8,820 nucleotides of DNA from Geopsychrobacter sp. Its GTDB lineage: Bacteria; Desulfobacterota; Desulfuromonadia; Desulfuromonadales; Geopsychrobacteraceae. Location: positions 1 through 8,820 of the forward strand of contig JAKIUS010000041.1 of assembly GCA_021647445.1 (NCBI GenBank), read 5' to 3'. Shown in pieces: positions 1 to 6,266 of the stretch. Numbering within the stretch: position 1 is the stretch's first letter; the number at the start of each line of letters is the position of its first letter. The position numbers were made by a program, and so were the translations under genes. Below the pieces are notes generated by a model that saw only the letters and a list, made by a program, of their open reading frames with translations, searched no databases and was not told the origin of the DNA.

Positions 1-402
1 GCTAGACCTGGCCCTGACGGGCGTAAGGATTGGGATCTGGCGCGGGTGCTCGAAACATTTCCCCGACTGGCGGAGCGGATGAGCCACATGGGCAATCATC
101 TCTCCGGTGGCGAACAGCAGATGCTTACCGTTGGCCGCGCCTTGATGACCAATCCTGATCTGCTGATCCTTGATGAAGCCACAGAAGGCCTGGCCCCGCT
201 GATCCGCAAGGAGATCTGGTCGGTGATCCGCCAGGTCAAGCAGAGCGGAATTGCCGCAGTGATCGTTGATAAGGATCTTAAGGCGTTGCTCGAACTGGCT
301 GATCGGCATCTCATTATCAGCAAGGGGCAAATTGTCTACGAGGGCAGTTCGGAGGATTTGGCCGCCAACCCCGAGATTCACACTCAGCATCTGGGTGTCT
401 AG
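1..402 (+). CDS. LivF-like ABC transporter ATP-binding protein, 3' end only (5' truncated by the window edge)
   Basis: The frame is open from base 1 to the TAG at 400-402, giving the last 133 residues of an ATPase. The P-loop half lies outside the window. Counting from the first visible residue, the ABC signature LSGGEQQ is at 34-40 and the Walker B segment LLILDEATEGLAP at 54-66. The C-terminal ADRH...GQIVYEG region is typical of the LivF branch of HAAT (branched-chain/polar amino acid and amide) importers, where this subunit powers LivH/LivM-type permeases at the inner face of the membrane. Two details mark a subfamily: DEA replaces the usual DEP after Walker B, and VDKD (89-92) stands where LivF normally has VEQN. 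A GTG at 46 could be mistaken for the start, but the frame continues upstream and the protein would then lack part of the ATPase fold. The gene is probably the last transporter gene of a liv cluster lying to the left, with the stress-protein gene 52 bases downstream likely in the same transcript. It differs clearly from the second LivF in this window, so it is a paralogue, not a copy. Confidence 0.93.
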   Translation, partial: ARPGPDGRKDWDLARVLETFPRLAERMSHMGNHLSGGEQQMLTVGRALMTNPDLLILDEATEGLAPLIRKEIWSVIRQVKQSGIAAVIVDKDLKALLELADRHLIISKGQIVYEGSSEDLAANPEIHTQHLGV

Positions 403-442
403 CAGCCAAATTTTCGCTTTAGCTCTGATCGTTCGACAGACT
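403..442 (+). repeat. 40-base leader repeat, copy A (upstream of the universal stress protein gene)
   Basis: This segment begins immediately after the stop codon of the LivF-like gene and ends just before the Shine-Dalgarno sequence of the universal stress protein gene. It matches 1433-1472 at 36 of 40 positions without gaps, in the same orientation. Both copies begin with CAGCCAAATTTTCGCTT and end with CGACAGACT. The differences are single bases in the middle. The position relative to the next start codon is similar: 12 bases before ATG here and 28 bases before ATG in copy B. Confidence 0.85.
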
Positions 443-454
443 AGGAGAATCGCT

Positions 455-1255
455 ATGCCGATCAAAGAGATTCTGGTCCACCTCGATAATAGCGACCGGT
501 GTCAGACCAGACTTGAGGTGGCTATCTCGCTGGGCCTCAAGCATCAGGCTCACCTGACCGGACTCTACGCAACTCCGCCGCCCTATTATGCGGTCAACTG
601 GGTCGATCCACCGCCCGCAGTGGTCGCGATGGAAGCCCGTTTCAGTGAGATGACAAGTGCTGCCGGGCTTGCCGCCGACTTGATCTGTACCGATGCGCCA
701 GGTCTGATCGCCAGCGTCAATGAGCGAGTGATTCTGCAGGCCTATTATGCCGACCTGGTGATTGTCGGCCAAACCGACCCGTCCGCCGGGAGCCTCCGAA
801 ACCCTGACGATTTGCCCGAGCAATTGGCCTTGAGTGCCGGTCGTCCGGTGCTGGTTATCCCCAGGTTCGGCGAATTTAAAACCGTCGGTCAAAGAATCTT
901 GCTGGCCTGGAGAGGTGGAAGGGCTTCATCCCGTGCGCTCAACGATGCCATCCCCTTTCTGGAGCAGGCCAAGCAGGTCACGCTCTCCATGGTCAACCCT
1001 GACGAGCAGTTTGAAACGCAGGCGAAAAAACTCTGTACCTACCTGGCTCGGCATGGGACCAAAGCCGCAATTGACAAATTATCGGCTGAAAATATTCGCG
1101 TTGGCGATGTGCTTCTCAATCAGACCTGTGATCTGGGAATTGACCTGGTGGTCCTGGGGGTTTTTGCTCAGCGGCGGCTGGGGAAGACCCGCCTGGGGCC
1201 GGTCGGCAAACATTTTCTTGAGTACATGACGATTCCGGTGCTGATGTCCCGCTGA
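455..1255 (+). CDS. Universal stress protein, tandem Usp domains
   Basis: This is a 266-residue cytoplasmic protein made of two UspA-like domains, about residues 1-140 and 146-266. The first opens with IKEILVHLDNS and closes with GRPVLVIP (129-136). The second opens with QRILLAW (146-152) and closes with DLVVLGVFAQRRLG...LGPVGKHFLEYMTIPVLMS, the usual C-terminal Usp pattern. Canonical ATP-binding Usp proteins have an Asp in the first loop and a G-x2-G-x9-G(S/T) motif. In domain 2 the first loop is WRGG with no Asp, and the second glycine of the long motif is replaced (GVFA), so nucleotide binding there is doubtful. The ATG at 455 is chosen because AGGAG (443-447) lies seven bases before it and the family's usual N-terminus begins here. 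An upstream ATG at 266 would overlap the LivF-like gene and add unrelated residues. Usp genes often sit at the end of liv-type clusters in Proteobacteria, and their exact role there is unknown. Confidence 0.9.
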   Translation: MPIKEILVHLDNSDRCQTRLEVAISLGLKHQAHLTGLYATPPPYYAVNWVDPPPAVVAMEARFSEMTSAAGLAADLICTDAPGLIASVNERVILQAYYADLVIVGQTDPSAGSLRNPDDLPEQLALSAGRPVLVIPRFGEFKTVGQRILLAWRGGRASSRALNDAIPFLEQAKQVTLSMVNPDEQFETQAKKLCTYLARHGTKAAIDKLSAENIRVGDVLLNQTCDLGIDLVVLGVFAQRRLGKTRLGPVGKHFLEYMTIPVLMSR

Positions 1256-1335
1256 GGCTCTGTTAAAAGCCATATTTCTCTGACCCCTCGGGTGCCCTTA
1301 GGTTTAACTTTAATAATTAATGCTCACAAAAAAAC

Positions 1336-1363
1336 TTGACATGTGCTCAGTCGCTGATAGATT
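1336..1363 (+). promoter_or_regulatory. Sigma-70-type promoter candidate for the family 3 binding protein gene
   Basis: A perfect -35 hexamer TTGACA (1336-1341) is followed after 16 bases by TAGATT (1358-1363), which matches four of six positions of TATAAT. It lies in the AT-rich gap between the stress-protein gene and the binding-protein gene. The transcript would have a leader of about 130 bases that contains leader repeat copy B. The bases after the -35 box resemble those after the -35 box upstream of livK. Confidence 0.5.
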
Positions 1364-1432
1364 TGCACATCCTAACCAACTTCTTTGCTCATCGAAGTTG
1401 TACGTCTTAAGAATCAACAACATCCATCCAAA

Positions 1433-1472
1433 CAGCCAAATTTTCGCTTCAGCTCTGAAAGTCCGACAGACT
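1433..1472 (+). repeat. 40-base leader repeat, copy B (upstream of the family 3 binding protein gene)
   Basis: This is the second copy of the sequence at 403-442, with 36 of 40 identical bases in the same orientation. It lies inside the presumed 5' untranslated leader, between the promoter candidate and the AAAGGAG ribosome binding site (1487-1493). The rest of the intergenic DNA around the two copies does not obviously match, so the conserved unit is short and sharply bounded. Confidence 0.85.
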
Positions 1473-1500
1473 GCAAGACTCAAAACAAAGGAGTTTTTCC

Positions 1501-2253
1501 ATGAAACTGTTCAAGATGCTGGTCCTGCTTAGCTTCGGTATCGCCTGCACCACGAGTGCATTTGCACAAACTGCCGACGATCTAACCTATATGACCGAGG
1601 AATATCCACCATTTAATTTTCAGATTAACGGTAAATTGCAAGGGATCTCCATCGATCTGCTCGAAAAGGTTTTTCAGCAGATCGGCGCAAACAAAAGTCG
1701 TGCAGACATCCAACTTATTCCTTGGGCCAAAGGCTATGAGGCTGTCAAAAACCAGCCGAACACCGTACTTTTTGCCATGACTCGCACCGAAGCGCGCGAA
1801 TCACTTTTTAAATGGGTTGGCCCTTTGGCCCCGGCACGGATTGTGGTTATGGCCCGCAAAGCCGACGGGATCAAGATTGACTCTGTTGCCGATTTGAATA
1901 AATATAAAATCGGCGCGATCCGTGAGGATATCGGTGAGCAGCTTCTGCTCAGTGGTGGCGTCAGTAAAGATTCCGTTGACGCGTCGTCCTCAATTGAAGC
2001 GAATATCAAGAAACTGGATCGGGGTCGGATCGATCTCTGGGCCTATGACCAGACCGTTGCGATGTACGCGATCAAAAAAGCTGGCTACAATCCCCAGGAT
2101 TTTGAATCCGTCTACGTCCTGAAAGACGGCGCACTATATTATGCGTTCAACAAAGGGACCGATGAAGGGCTGATACAGAAGTTCCAGACGGCCCTCGATG
2201 CAGTTAAGCAATCCGGTGAGTATGCCAAGATTCTTGGTGCCTATGGACAGTAA
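1501..2253 (+). CDS. Extracellular solute-binding protein, family 3 (SBP_bac_3 type), stand-alone
   Basis: This 250-residue periplasmic protein has a Sec signal peptide: positive MKLFK, a hydrophobic core, and probable cleavage after AFA at residue 22. The mature part starts with LTYMTEEYPPFNF (28-40) and continues with a G-x-SIDLLEKVF segment, the standard opening of family 3 binding proteins in which Tyr/Phe residues and a nearby acidic residue shape the ligand site. The length is normal for the family, whose members bind polar amino acids and similar small molecules for ABC importers or sensor proteins. AAAGGAG at 1487-1493, seven bases before ATG, fixes the start. No permease or ATPase of the polar amino acid (HisM/HisP) type is next to it, so it either serves a transporter encoded elsewhere or acts in sensing. 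A Cys at residue 16 lacks a proper lipobox, so I do not call it a lipoprotein. The ligand is unknown. Confidence 0.9.
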   Translation: MKLFKMLVLLSFGIACTTSAFAQTADDLTYMTEEYPPFNFQINGKLQGISIDLLEKVFQQIGANKSRADIQLIPWAKGYEAVKNQPNTVLFAMTRTEARESLFKWVGPLAPARIVVMARKADGIKIDSVADLNKYKIGAIREDIGEQLLLSGGVSKDSVDASSSIEANIKKLDRGRIDLWAYDQTVAMYAIKKAGYNPQDFESVYVLKDGALYYAFNKGTDEGLIQKFQTALDAVKQSGEYAKILGAYGQ

Positions 2254-2413
2254 GGATCTTACGGGTCGGGCGGGTTGGCAACCGATACAATTCTGCCGTT
2301 CTTCTCACAACGTAAAAAGATAGCCAGAAAGAATTATCGACAATTTGTCGTTGATAGAGTACGGCAAGGTCCGCGCCTCTTTTTGTAATTTTTTTATTGA
2401 CGACTGACAGACA
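2254..2413. other. Non-coding 3' region before the terminator
   Basis: These 160 AT-rich bases separate the stop codon of the binding-protein gene from the terminator stem. I see no convincing gene. A short palindrome, CGACAATTTGTCG, lies at about 2339-2351, and two T-rich stretches follow at about 2379-2400 without a good GC stem in front of them. The segment is probably a long 3' untranslated region. Confidence 0.4.
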
Positions 2414-2455
2414 TATCACAATCTCAGTTTAAAATGAGATTGTGATAGTTTTTTT
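2414..2455 (+). terminator. Rho-independent terminator after the family 3 binding protein gene
   Basis: A perfect 13-base-pair inverted repeat pairs TATCACAATCTCA (2414-2426) with TGAGATTGTGATA (2435-2447) around an eight-base loop. One G later comes a run of seven T (2449-2455) on the plus strand. The stem is AT-rich, but its length compensates. The T run is only on the plus strand side, so it should stop transcription coming from the binding-protein gene and not transcription from the convergent liv operon. Confidence 0.85.
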
Positions 2456-2528
2456 GAACCTCTTACGAAACAACCTGAAACTCAGACTGTCAAGTGTTCA
2501 TACCGCAGTTTATCCCCACCTCTTGGAG

Positions 2529-2690
2529 GGATCAAAGGACGTGGATCTGGTCGTGGTTGTCAAAACCCATCTGCCGCGTGATCTCTACTACCGTCTTCAG
2601 GATGCCGAAAAATAAACTCTTCCCATACGGGTTGATCTTCTCGACTGGCAGCGTATTACATCGGAATTTCGTCAGCATATTTATCGATAA
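2529..2690 (+). pseudogene. Nucleotidyltransferase (MNT / pol beta-like) domain remnant, interrupted by an in-frame stop
   Basis: In this frame the sequence reads GSKDVDLVVVVKTHLPRD, then a region ending in DAEK, a TAA at 2613-2615, then TLPIRVDLLDWQRITSEFRQ and HIYR to a TAA at 2688-2690. This follows the layout of small MNT-type nucleotidyltransferases. They have a GS...D-x-D-L-V motif with two metal-binding carboxylates, then a helix rich in leucines (L-x-x-L), then LPYxVDLxD with the third carboxylate, then a short F-x-x-x-I tail. Such proteins are usually the antitoxin-side partner of HEPN proteins. The spacer normally found between GS and DxD is shortened, an in-frame stop splits the reading frame, and no start codon with a ribosome binding site is visible. 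I therefore call it a decayed gene, not an active one. The frame stays open upstream to about 2463, but I do not recognise family sequence there. No HEPN partner is present. It lies between the plus-strand terminator and the downstream repeat. Confidence 0.6.
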
Positions 2691-2722
2691 AAGAAAAGTA
2701 TAATTACATGGGCCCGGTTGTC
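2690..2722. repeat. Dispersed 33-36-base repeat, copy 1
   Basis: The sequence matches 8781-8816 with one substitution (T/C at the tenth base) and one three-base indel (GGG-CCC here, GGGCGTCCC there). Both copies share AAAGAAAAG, ATAATTACATGGG and CCCGGTTGTC in the same orientation. This copy begins at the last base of the stop codon of the nucleotidyltransferase remnant and lies 44 bases beyond the end of the dehydrogenase gene. I recognise no intact transposase near it. It looks like a short extragenic or mobile-element-derived repeat. Confidence 0.8.
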
Positions 2723-2765
2723 TTTCCTGGTACGAAATCTGAGAACAGACAGCAAAAAAGCAACG

Positions 2766-3839
2766 TCACGCGTCTTCTTCGGACAGGTTAAATTCTTCTG
2801 GATTCAAGCCAAGGCTGACGGCGGTCCCGATAATTTCATCCCAAGTATTCTCTTCGATGAAAATACCCGCAGACAGACGACTTTTTCTTCGCTGTCGTTC
2901 CGGATCGCCCGGTATCAGGACCGGACTCTCGGTCTGTGCTGGGGGGGTCGCGCGGATATAGTCGATCAGGGCGGCAATCTCCTGGCGTATGGCGTTTTGC
3001 TCACCATAAAGTTCGGGGTTGATGAGGATGGTCAGCATGTGGTTGACGATACCACCGCCACGCACATTTCCAGGCTGAATCGTGCCACCGCCAGTCAGGG
3101 CTGCGGCTAGTACCTCGCACAGCAGTCCCAGACCGTAGCCCTTGTGCTCACCAAAAGGTAAAAGGGCGCCTTGAGGTTCAGAAAAAAGGACCGAGGGATC
3201 ACCTGTCGGTTGGCCTTCTGCATCGATTAGATCGCAATCCGAAACCTGATGTCCCTTGTTGAGTGCCACCCGAGCCTTGCCGACGGCTATTCGACTGGTT
3301 GCCATATCAAGCAACAGATGGTCAGCTTCATTCAACGAAGGCACGGCGATACACAGGGGGTTGGTTCCGTAGCGGCCTTGTTTTCCGCCGAAGGGGGTCA
3401 CCATGGGAACATGGTCGACGACGCTTACGAAGTGCAACGAGATCAGGCCCGCTGCCAGACTCTGCTCGCCATAGGCACCGATGCGGCCTATGTGGTGGGC
3501 GTTTCGTAATCCCATCAGGGCCATGCCCTTGTCTTTGCAACGGTCGATGGCCAGTTCCATCGCCAGCTTGGCCGCTACTTGCCCGTAGCCTCGGTGGCCA
3601 TCAAAGAGTATAAAATTCCCCTGGTCGCTCACCGTTTCGGGCAAGCGGTTCGGCTTGAGAAGGCCTTTGGCGATGTTTGCCACGTAAGTGGGCAGCATCC
3701 CCACGCCATGACTGTCATGGCCACAAAGGTTGGCCTGCAGCAGATGAGACGCCACGGTGCGCGCTTCAGCGGGGCCGCTTCCCGCAGCCTCAAGGATGGC
3801 AGAAGCTAGATTCTCAAGCTTTTCATGACTCAGGTTCAA
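2766..3839 (-). CDS. Malate/L-lactate dehydrogenase-family (Ldh_2, YiaK/AllD-like) oxidoreductase
   Basis: This cytoplasmic NAD(P)-dependent oxidoreductase has about 357 residues, the normal family length. Numbering is from the TTG start. The family signature GHDSHGV is at 40-46, with the His at 44 in the position of the catalytic His. FDGHRGYGQ (79-87), NAHHIGRIGAYG (113-124) and PFGGKQGRYGTNP (149-161) follow, and a GEHKGYGLGL segment lies in the last third. The family reduces or oxidises 2-keto/2-hydroxy acids or related compounds (malate, lactate, 2,3-diketogulonate, ureidoglycolate, sulfolactate, cyclic imino acids), so the substrate cannot be fixed from sequence. The frame extends upstream to 3956, but that part is antisense-like residue salad overlapping livF. 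TTG at 3839-3837 is preferred because GAGGAG (plus-strand 3848-3853) lies eight bases before it and the family's N-terminus (LSHEKLENLASAIL) begins there. It follows livF by 19 bases, so it is co-transcribed as the last gene of the transporter operon. No clear terminator follows it. Confidence 0.9.
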   Translation of the reverse strand: MNLSHEKLENLASAILEAAGSGPAEARTVASHLLQANLCGHDSHGVGMLPTYVANIAKGLLKPNRLPETVSDQGNFILFDGHRGYGQVAAKLAMELAIDRCKDKGMALMGLRNAHHIGRIGAYGEQSLAAGLISLHFVSVVDHVPMVTPFGGKQGRYGTNPLCIAVPSLNEADHLLLDMATSRIAVGKARVALNKGHQVSDCDLIDAEGQPTGDPSVLFSEPQGALLPFGEHKGYGLGLLCEVLAAALTGGGTIQPGNVRGGGIVNHMLTILINPELYGEQNAIRQEIAALIDYIRATPPAQTESPVLIPGDPERQRRKSRLSAGIFIEENTWDEIIGTAVSLGLNPEEFNLSEEDA

Positions 3840-3858
3840 AACCGTTTCTCCTCGATAT

Positions 3859-4557
3859 TCAAACCAGCAGATACTTCTGGCGGACGGCCTCGTCCTGGCG
3901 AAGCTCCTCAATACTGCCCTGATAACGGATGTGACCATTGTCGATGATGTAGGCACGGTCGCTCAGCCGCAAGGCAACGTTTTGATTCTGCTCGGCCAGC
4001 AGAACCGAGAGGCCACTGGCCTTGAGCTCAAGAATCTTTTCTTCGAGCATCTCCACGATGATCGGTGCCAGCCCTTCTGTGGGTTCATCCAGCAGCAGCA
4101 GATCGGGGTTGGTGATCAAGGCACGGCCGATCGTGAGCATCTGCTGTTCGCCCCCGCTGAGGACGCCAGCTCTACGCCGGTCAAGGGCACTCAAGGCCGG
4201 GAAAAAACCGTAGACCCTCTCCTTGTCCCAGCCATCGCTGCCCTGACAGGGTCTGGCGGAAATTTCAAGATTCTCCCCCACACTCAGATCCGCGAAGACC
4301 CTGCGATCGTCGGGGACGAATCCCACGCCCCTGCGACACATCTGGTAGGGCGGACAGCCGGTCACACGGTCCCCCTTGAGGGTGATTTCGCCCTGTTTGG
4401 GCGGCGTCAGCCCCATGATACTTTTCATAGTGGTGCTCTTGCCAGCTCCGTTTCGACCGAGCAGGCAGACGATTTCCCCTTTGTGCACGCTGAGGGATAC
4501 GTCAAAAAGAATGTGACTCAGTCCGTAATAGGTGTTGATCTCCCTGACATCTAGCAT
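3859..4557 (-). CDS. livF: HAAT-family ABC transporter ATP-binding protein LivF
   Basis: This 232-residue protein is one of the two ATPases that drive the LivH/LivM permease, and it acts at the inner face of the membrane. The Walker A motif GRNGAGKST is at 34-42, the signature LSGGEQQ at 133-139, Walker B plus the LivF hallmark LLLLDEPTEGLAP at 153-165, and LLAEQN at 186-191. The usual VPE-x-R segment after the Q-loop reads VPDDR (81-85), a conservative change. Length and motif order are standard. The ATG shares its A with the TGA of livG (TGATG), a typical translationally coupled junction. A GGGAGG site (plus-strand 4567-4572) inside the livG end gives nine-base spacing. It shares only general family similarity with the partial LivF-like protein at the left edge, which carries different Walker B and switch residues. 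Confidence 0.95.
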   Translation of the reverse strand: MLDVREINTYYGLSHILFDVSLSVHKGEIVCLLGRNGAGKSTTMKSIMGLTPPKQGEITLKGDRVTGCPPYQMCRRGVGFVPDDRRVFADLSVGENLEISARPCQGSDGWDKERVYGFFPALSALDRRRAGVLSGGEQQMLTIGRALITNPDLLLLDEPTEGLAPIIVEMLEEKILELKASGLSVLLAEQNQNVALRLSDRAYIIDNGHIRYQGSIEELRQDEAVRQKYLLV

Positions 4558-5294
4558 CAGTCATGGCCTCCCAGATAAGCCTTCTTGACCTGTGGATCGT
4601 TGCGCACCTGATCCGGCGTTCCCTGAATGATGGTGCTCCCCTGCTGCATAACCATAATCCGGTCGGAAAAGGAGAACACCAACTCCACATCATGTTCGCA
4701 AAACAGAATGGTCAGGCCCATCTCGCCTGACAAGCGCTTCATGAGATCTATGGTCGTTGCCGTCTCTTCACTGGACATCCCAGCGGTGGGCTCGTCCAGA
4801 ATCAAAAGTTGGGGATCGCTGCCCAAAGAGATAGCCATCTCCAGAACCTTTTGGTCGCCGTGAGAGAGCAGACCACAGATTCTGTCGCGCTTGCCGCTGA
4901 GGCCCATCGCTTCAAGAATTCTCTCCGTTTCTTTCACCGCTATGCCCCCTGCCGGGGTGAAGAAATTCGAGGTTTTTCCCATACGGCTTATCACCGCGGT
5001 CTGAACGTTTTCAAACACACTCATGCGACTGAAGATCTTCACGATCTGAAACGAGCGGCTCATCCCTTTGCGACAAAGCTGATAGGGAGACAGACCACGA
5101 ATATCCTCCCCCTTGAAAAGGACGCTGCCAGCATCAGGACGTAACTGGCCACTGACGAGGTTGAATAGGGTCGTCTTTCCCGCGCCGTTGGGACCGATGA
5201 CCGCCACTACCTCCCCTTGATTCACCGATAGGTTGGCATCCTTCACAGCTTGAAAGCCGTCAAATGATTTTCGTAGAGATTTTATCTGGAGCAT
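4557..5294 (-). CDS. livG: HAAT-family ABC transporter ATP-binding protein LivG
   Basis: This 245-residue ATPase pairs with LivF. Walker A GPNGAGKTT is at 34-42, SRSFQ with Q-loop Gln 83 at 79-83, the signature at 143-148, Walker B LLILDEPTAGM at 163-173, and the switch CEHD with His 201. The signature reads LSHGDQ instead of the LSYGEQ/LSGGQQ forms common in LivG, a mild variant. The frame extends upstream to 5345, but the ATG at 5294 is chosen because GAGGAG (plus-strand 5302-5307) lies seven bases before it and LQIKSLRKSFDGFQAV is the family N-terminus. This start lies inside the end of livM, giving a 35-base overlap, and the gene's stop overlaps livF by one base. Both point to translation coupled to the neighbouring subunits. 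Confidence 0.95.
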   Translation of the reverse strand: MLQIKSLRKSFDGFQAVKDANLSVNQGEVVAVIGPNGAGKTTLFNLVSGQLRPDAGSVLFKGEDIRGLSPYQLCRKGMSRSFQIVKIFSRMSVFENVQTAVISRMGKTSNFFTPAGGIAVKETERILEAMGLSGKRDRICGLLSHGDQKVLEMAISLGSDPQLLILDEPTAGMSSEETATTIDLMKRLSGEMGLTILFCEHDVELVFSFSDRIMVMQQGSTIIQGTPDQVRNDPQVKKAYLGGHD

Positions 5295-6255
5295 GACTGC
5301 TCTCCTCAAGCGATTGACCGGGGAATCTGGTACGAAACAGGTCATTAACGAAACCCAAAACGCCCTTGGGAAGGAAAAATATCGTCAACATCATCATCAA
5401 GCCAAGGATGAGGGTCAAGTACTCGGTATAGTTGCCGGCGAAGGTTCGCAGGGAGATGATAAGGCAGGCCCCGAGCATGGGGCCGAAAAAAGTGAACCAG
5501 CCCCCCAGCAGGCACATGATGAGGATTTCCAGAGACAGGGTCCAGAATAGCAGGTCCGGAAAAACGCTCCCTTCCAGGGTGACGAACAGCGACCCGGCAA
5601 CGCCAGCAAAAAGCGCGGCAACAACCAAGGCAAGGATACGGTGCCGGATAACGTTAACGCCAATGGCTGCACAGCGCTCCGGGTTGTCGCGAAGGGCCTG
5701 GAGTATCCTCCCGAACGGAGATTTGATAACAATGAACATCAGCAGCAGACAGAGAGCGGTGATAGCCAGAATGAAATAATAAGCAGGGGTCGTTCCAGAG
5801 ATGACCGCAGGCATGGAGATGCCGTGGATGCCGTCGTCGCCGCCTGTGAAGTCGTACCAGCGATAGACGATGACCCAGAGCAGCGAGCCTAGCGAAATTT
5901 GGAGCATGCCAAAGTGCAGACTGCTAAGGCGAGCGCAGATCAGGCCGATCACCAGACCGAAAAAGGCCGCCACCAGCGGCGCCGAGACAAAGGCGACCCA
6001 GGTTGGCAGGCTGGTTTTGGTCAGCATCAAGGCGGTTGTGTAGGCGCCAACACCGTAGAATACAGCATGATGAAACTGGTACATCCCCCCGTAGCCAAGA
6101 ACCAGGTTGAGACTGGTCGCTAACAACCCGGTGACCAGCATAGCGCTGACCAGGTAGATGTAGAATCTGGGAGCCACATAAGGCATAAAGATGAGGCCGA
6201 CCAAAAACAGCACAACCAGAGGAAGAGACTTTTTGCCAAAAATTCCGAAAATCAT
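5260..6255 (-). CDS. livM: HAAT-family ABC transporter permease LivM
   Basis: This 331-residue integral inner-membrane protein, about eight to ten hydrophobic segments, forms half of the translocation channel with LivH. Family landmarks are LNLVLGYGGMYQFHHAVFYG (49-68), TGGDDGIHG (137-145), and the cytoplasmic coupling loop around LRDNPERCAAIGV (188-200), which contacts the ATPases. GGWFTFFGPMLGA (251-263) and a LPKGVLG (295-301) end follow. The hydrophilic tail after residue 305 is longer than the core fold needs, and its last codons overlap livG by 35 bases. The start is ATG at 6255, 11 bases after the livH stop, with AGGGGA (plus-strand 6263-6268) as ribosome binding site. That site can pair with CCCC just before the ATG. 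Confidence 0.94.
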   Translation of the reverse strand: MIFGIFGKKSLPLVVLFLVGLIFMPYVAPRFYIYLVSAMLVTGLLATSLNLVLGYGGMYQFHHAVFYGVGAYTTALMLTKTSLPTWVAFVSAPLVAAFFGLVIGLICARLSSLHFGMLQISLGSLLWVIVYRWYDFTGGDDGIHGISMPAVISGTTPAYYFILAITALCLLLMFIVIKSPFGRILQALRDNPERCAAIGVNVIRHRILALVVAALFAGVAGSLFVTLEGSVFPDLLFWTLSLEILIMCLLGGWFTFFGPMLGACLIISLRTFAGNYTEYLTLILGLMMMLTIFFLPKGVLGFVNDLFRTRFPGQSLEESSHAPDKISTKII

Positions 6256-6266
6256 GGGGAAGTCCC

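Noticed and set aside
2355..2400. Second terminator candidate with T-rich stretches
   Set aside because: Only a three-base-pair stem can be formed before the T runs. The strong stem at 2414-2447 explains termination better.
2494..2703. Plus-strand frame starting with ATG or GTG at 2494
   Set aside because: It is the wrong frame over the nucleotidyltransferase remnant. The remnant's own frame carries the recognisable motifs.
2730..2765. Possible terminator of the liv operon on the minus strand (run of six T after the dehydrogenase stop)
   Set aside because: No stable stem precedes the T run, so I do not call it. Where the operon ends remains open.
2718..3110. Plus-strand open frame of about 130 codons opposite the dehydrogenase gene
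   Set aside because: It is antisense to a well-supported gene, has no ribosome binding site and no recognisable domain. The same holds for the other plus-strand frames opposite the liv genes.
3840..3956. Upstream extension of the dehydrogenase reading frame to an ATG at 3956
   Set aside because: The extra 39 residues run antiparallel-free inside livF in another frame and do not look like family sequence. The TTG at 3839 has GAGGAG at good spacing and the expected N-terminus.
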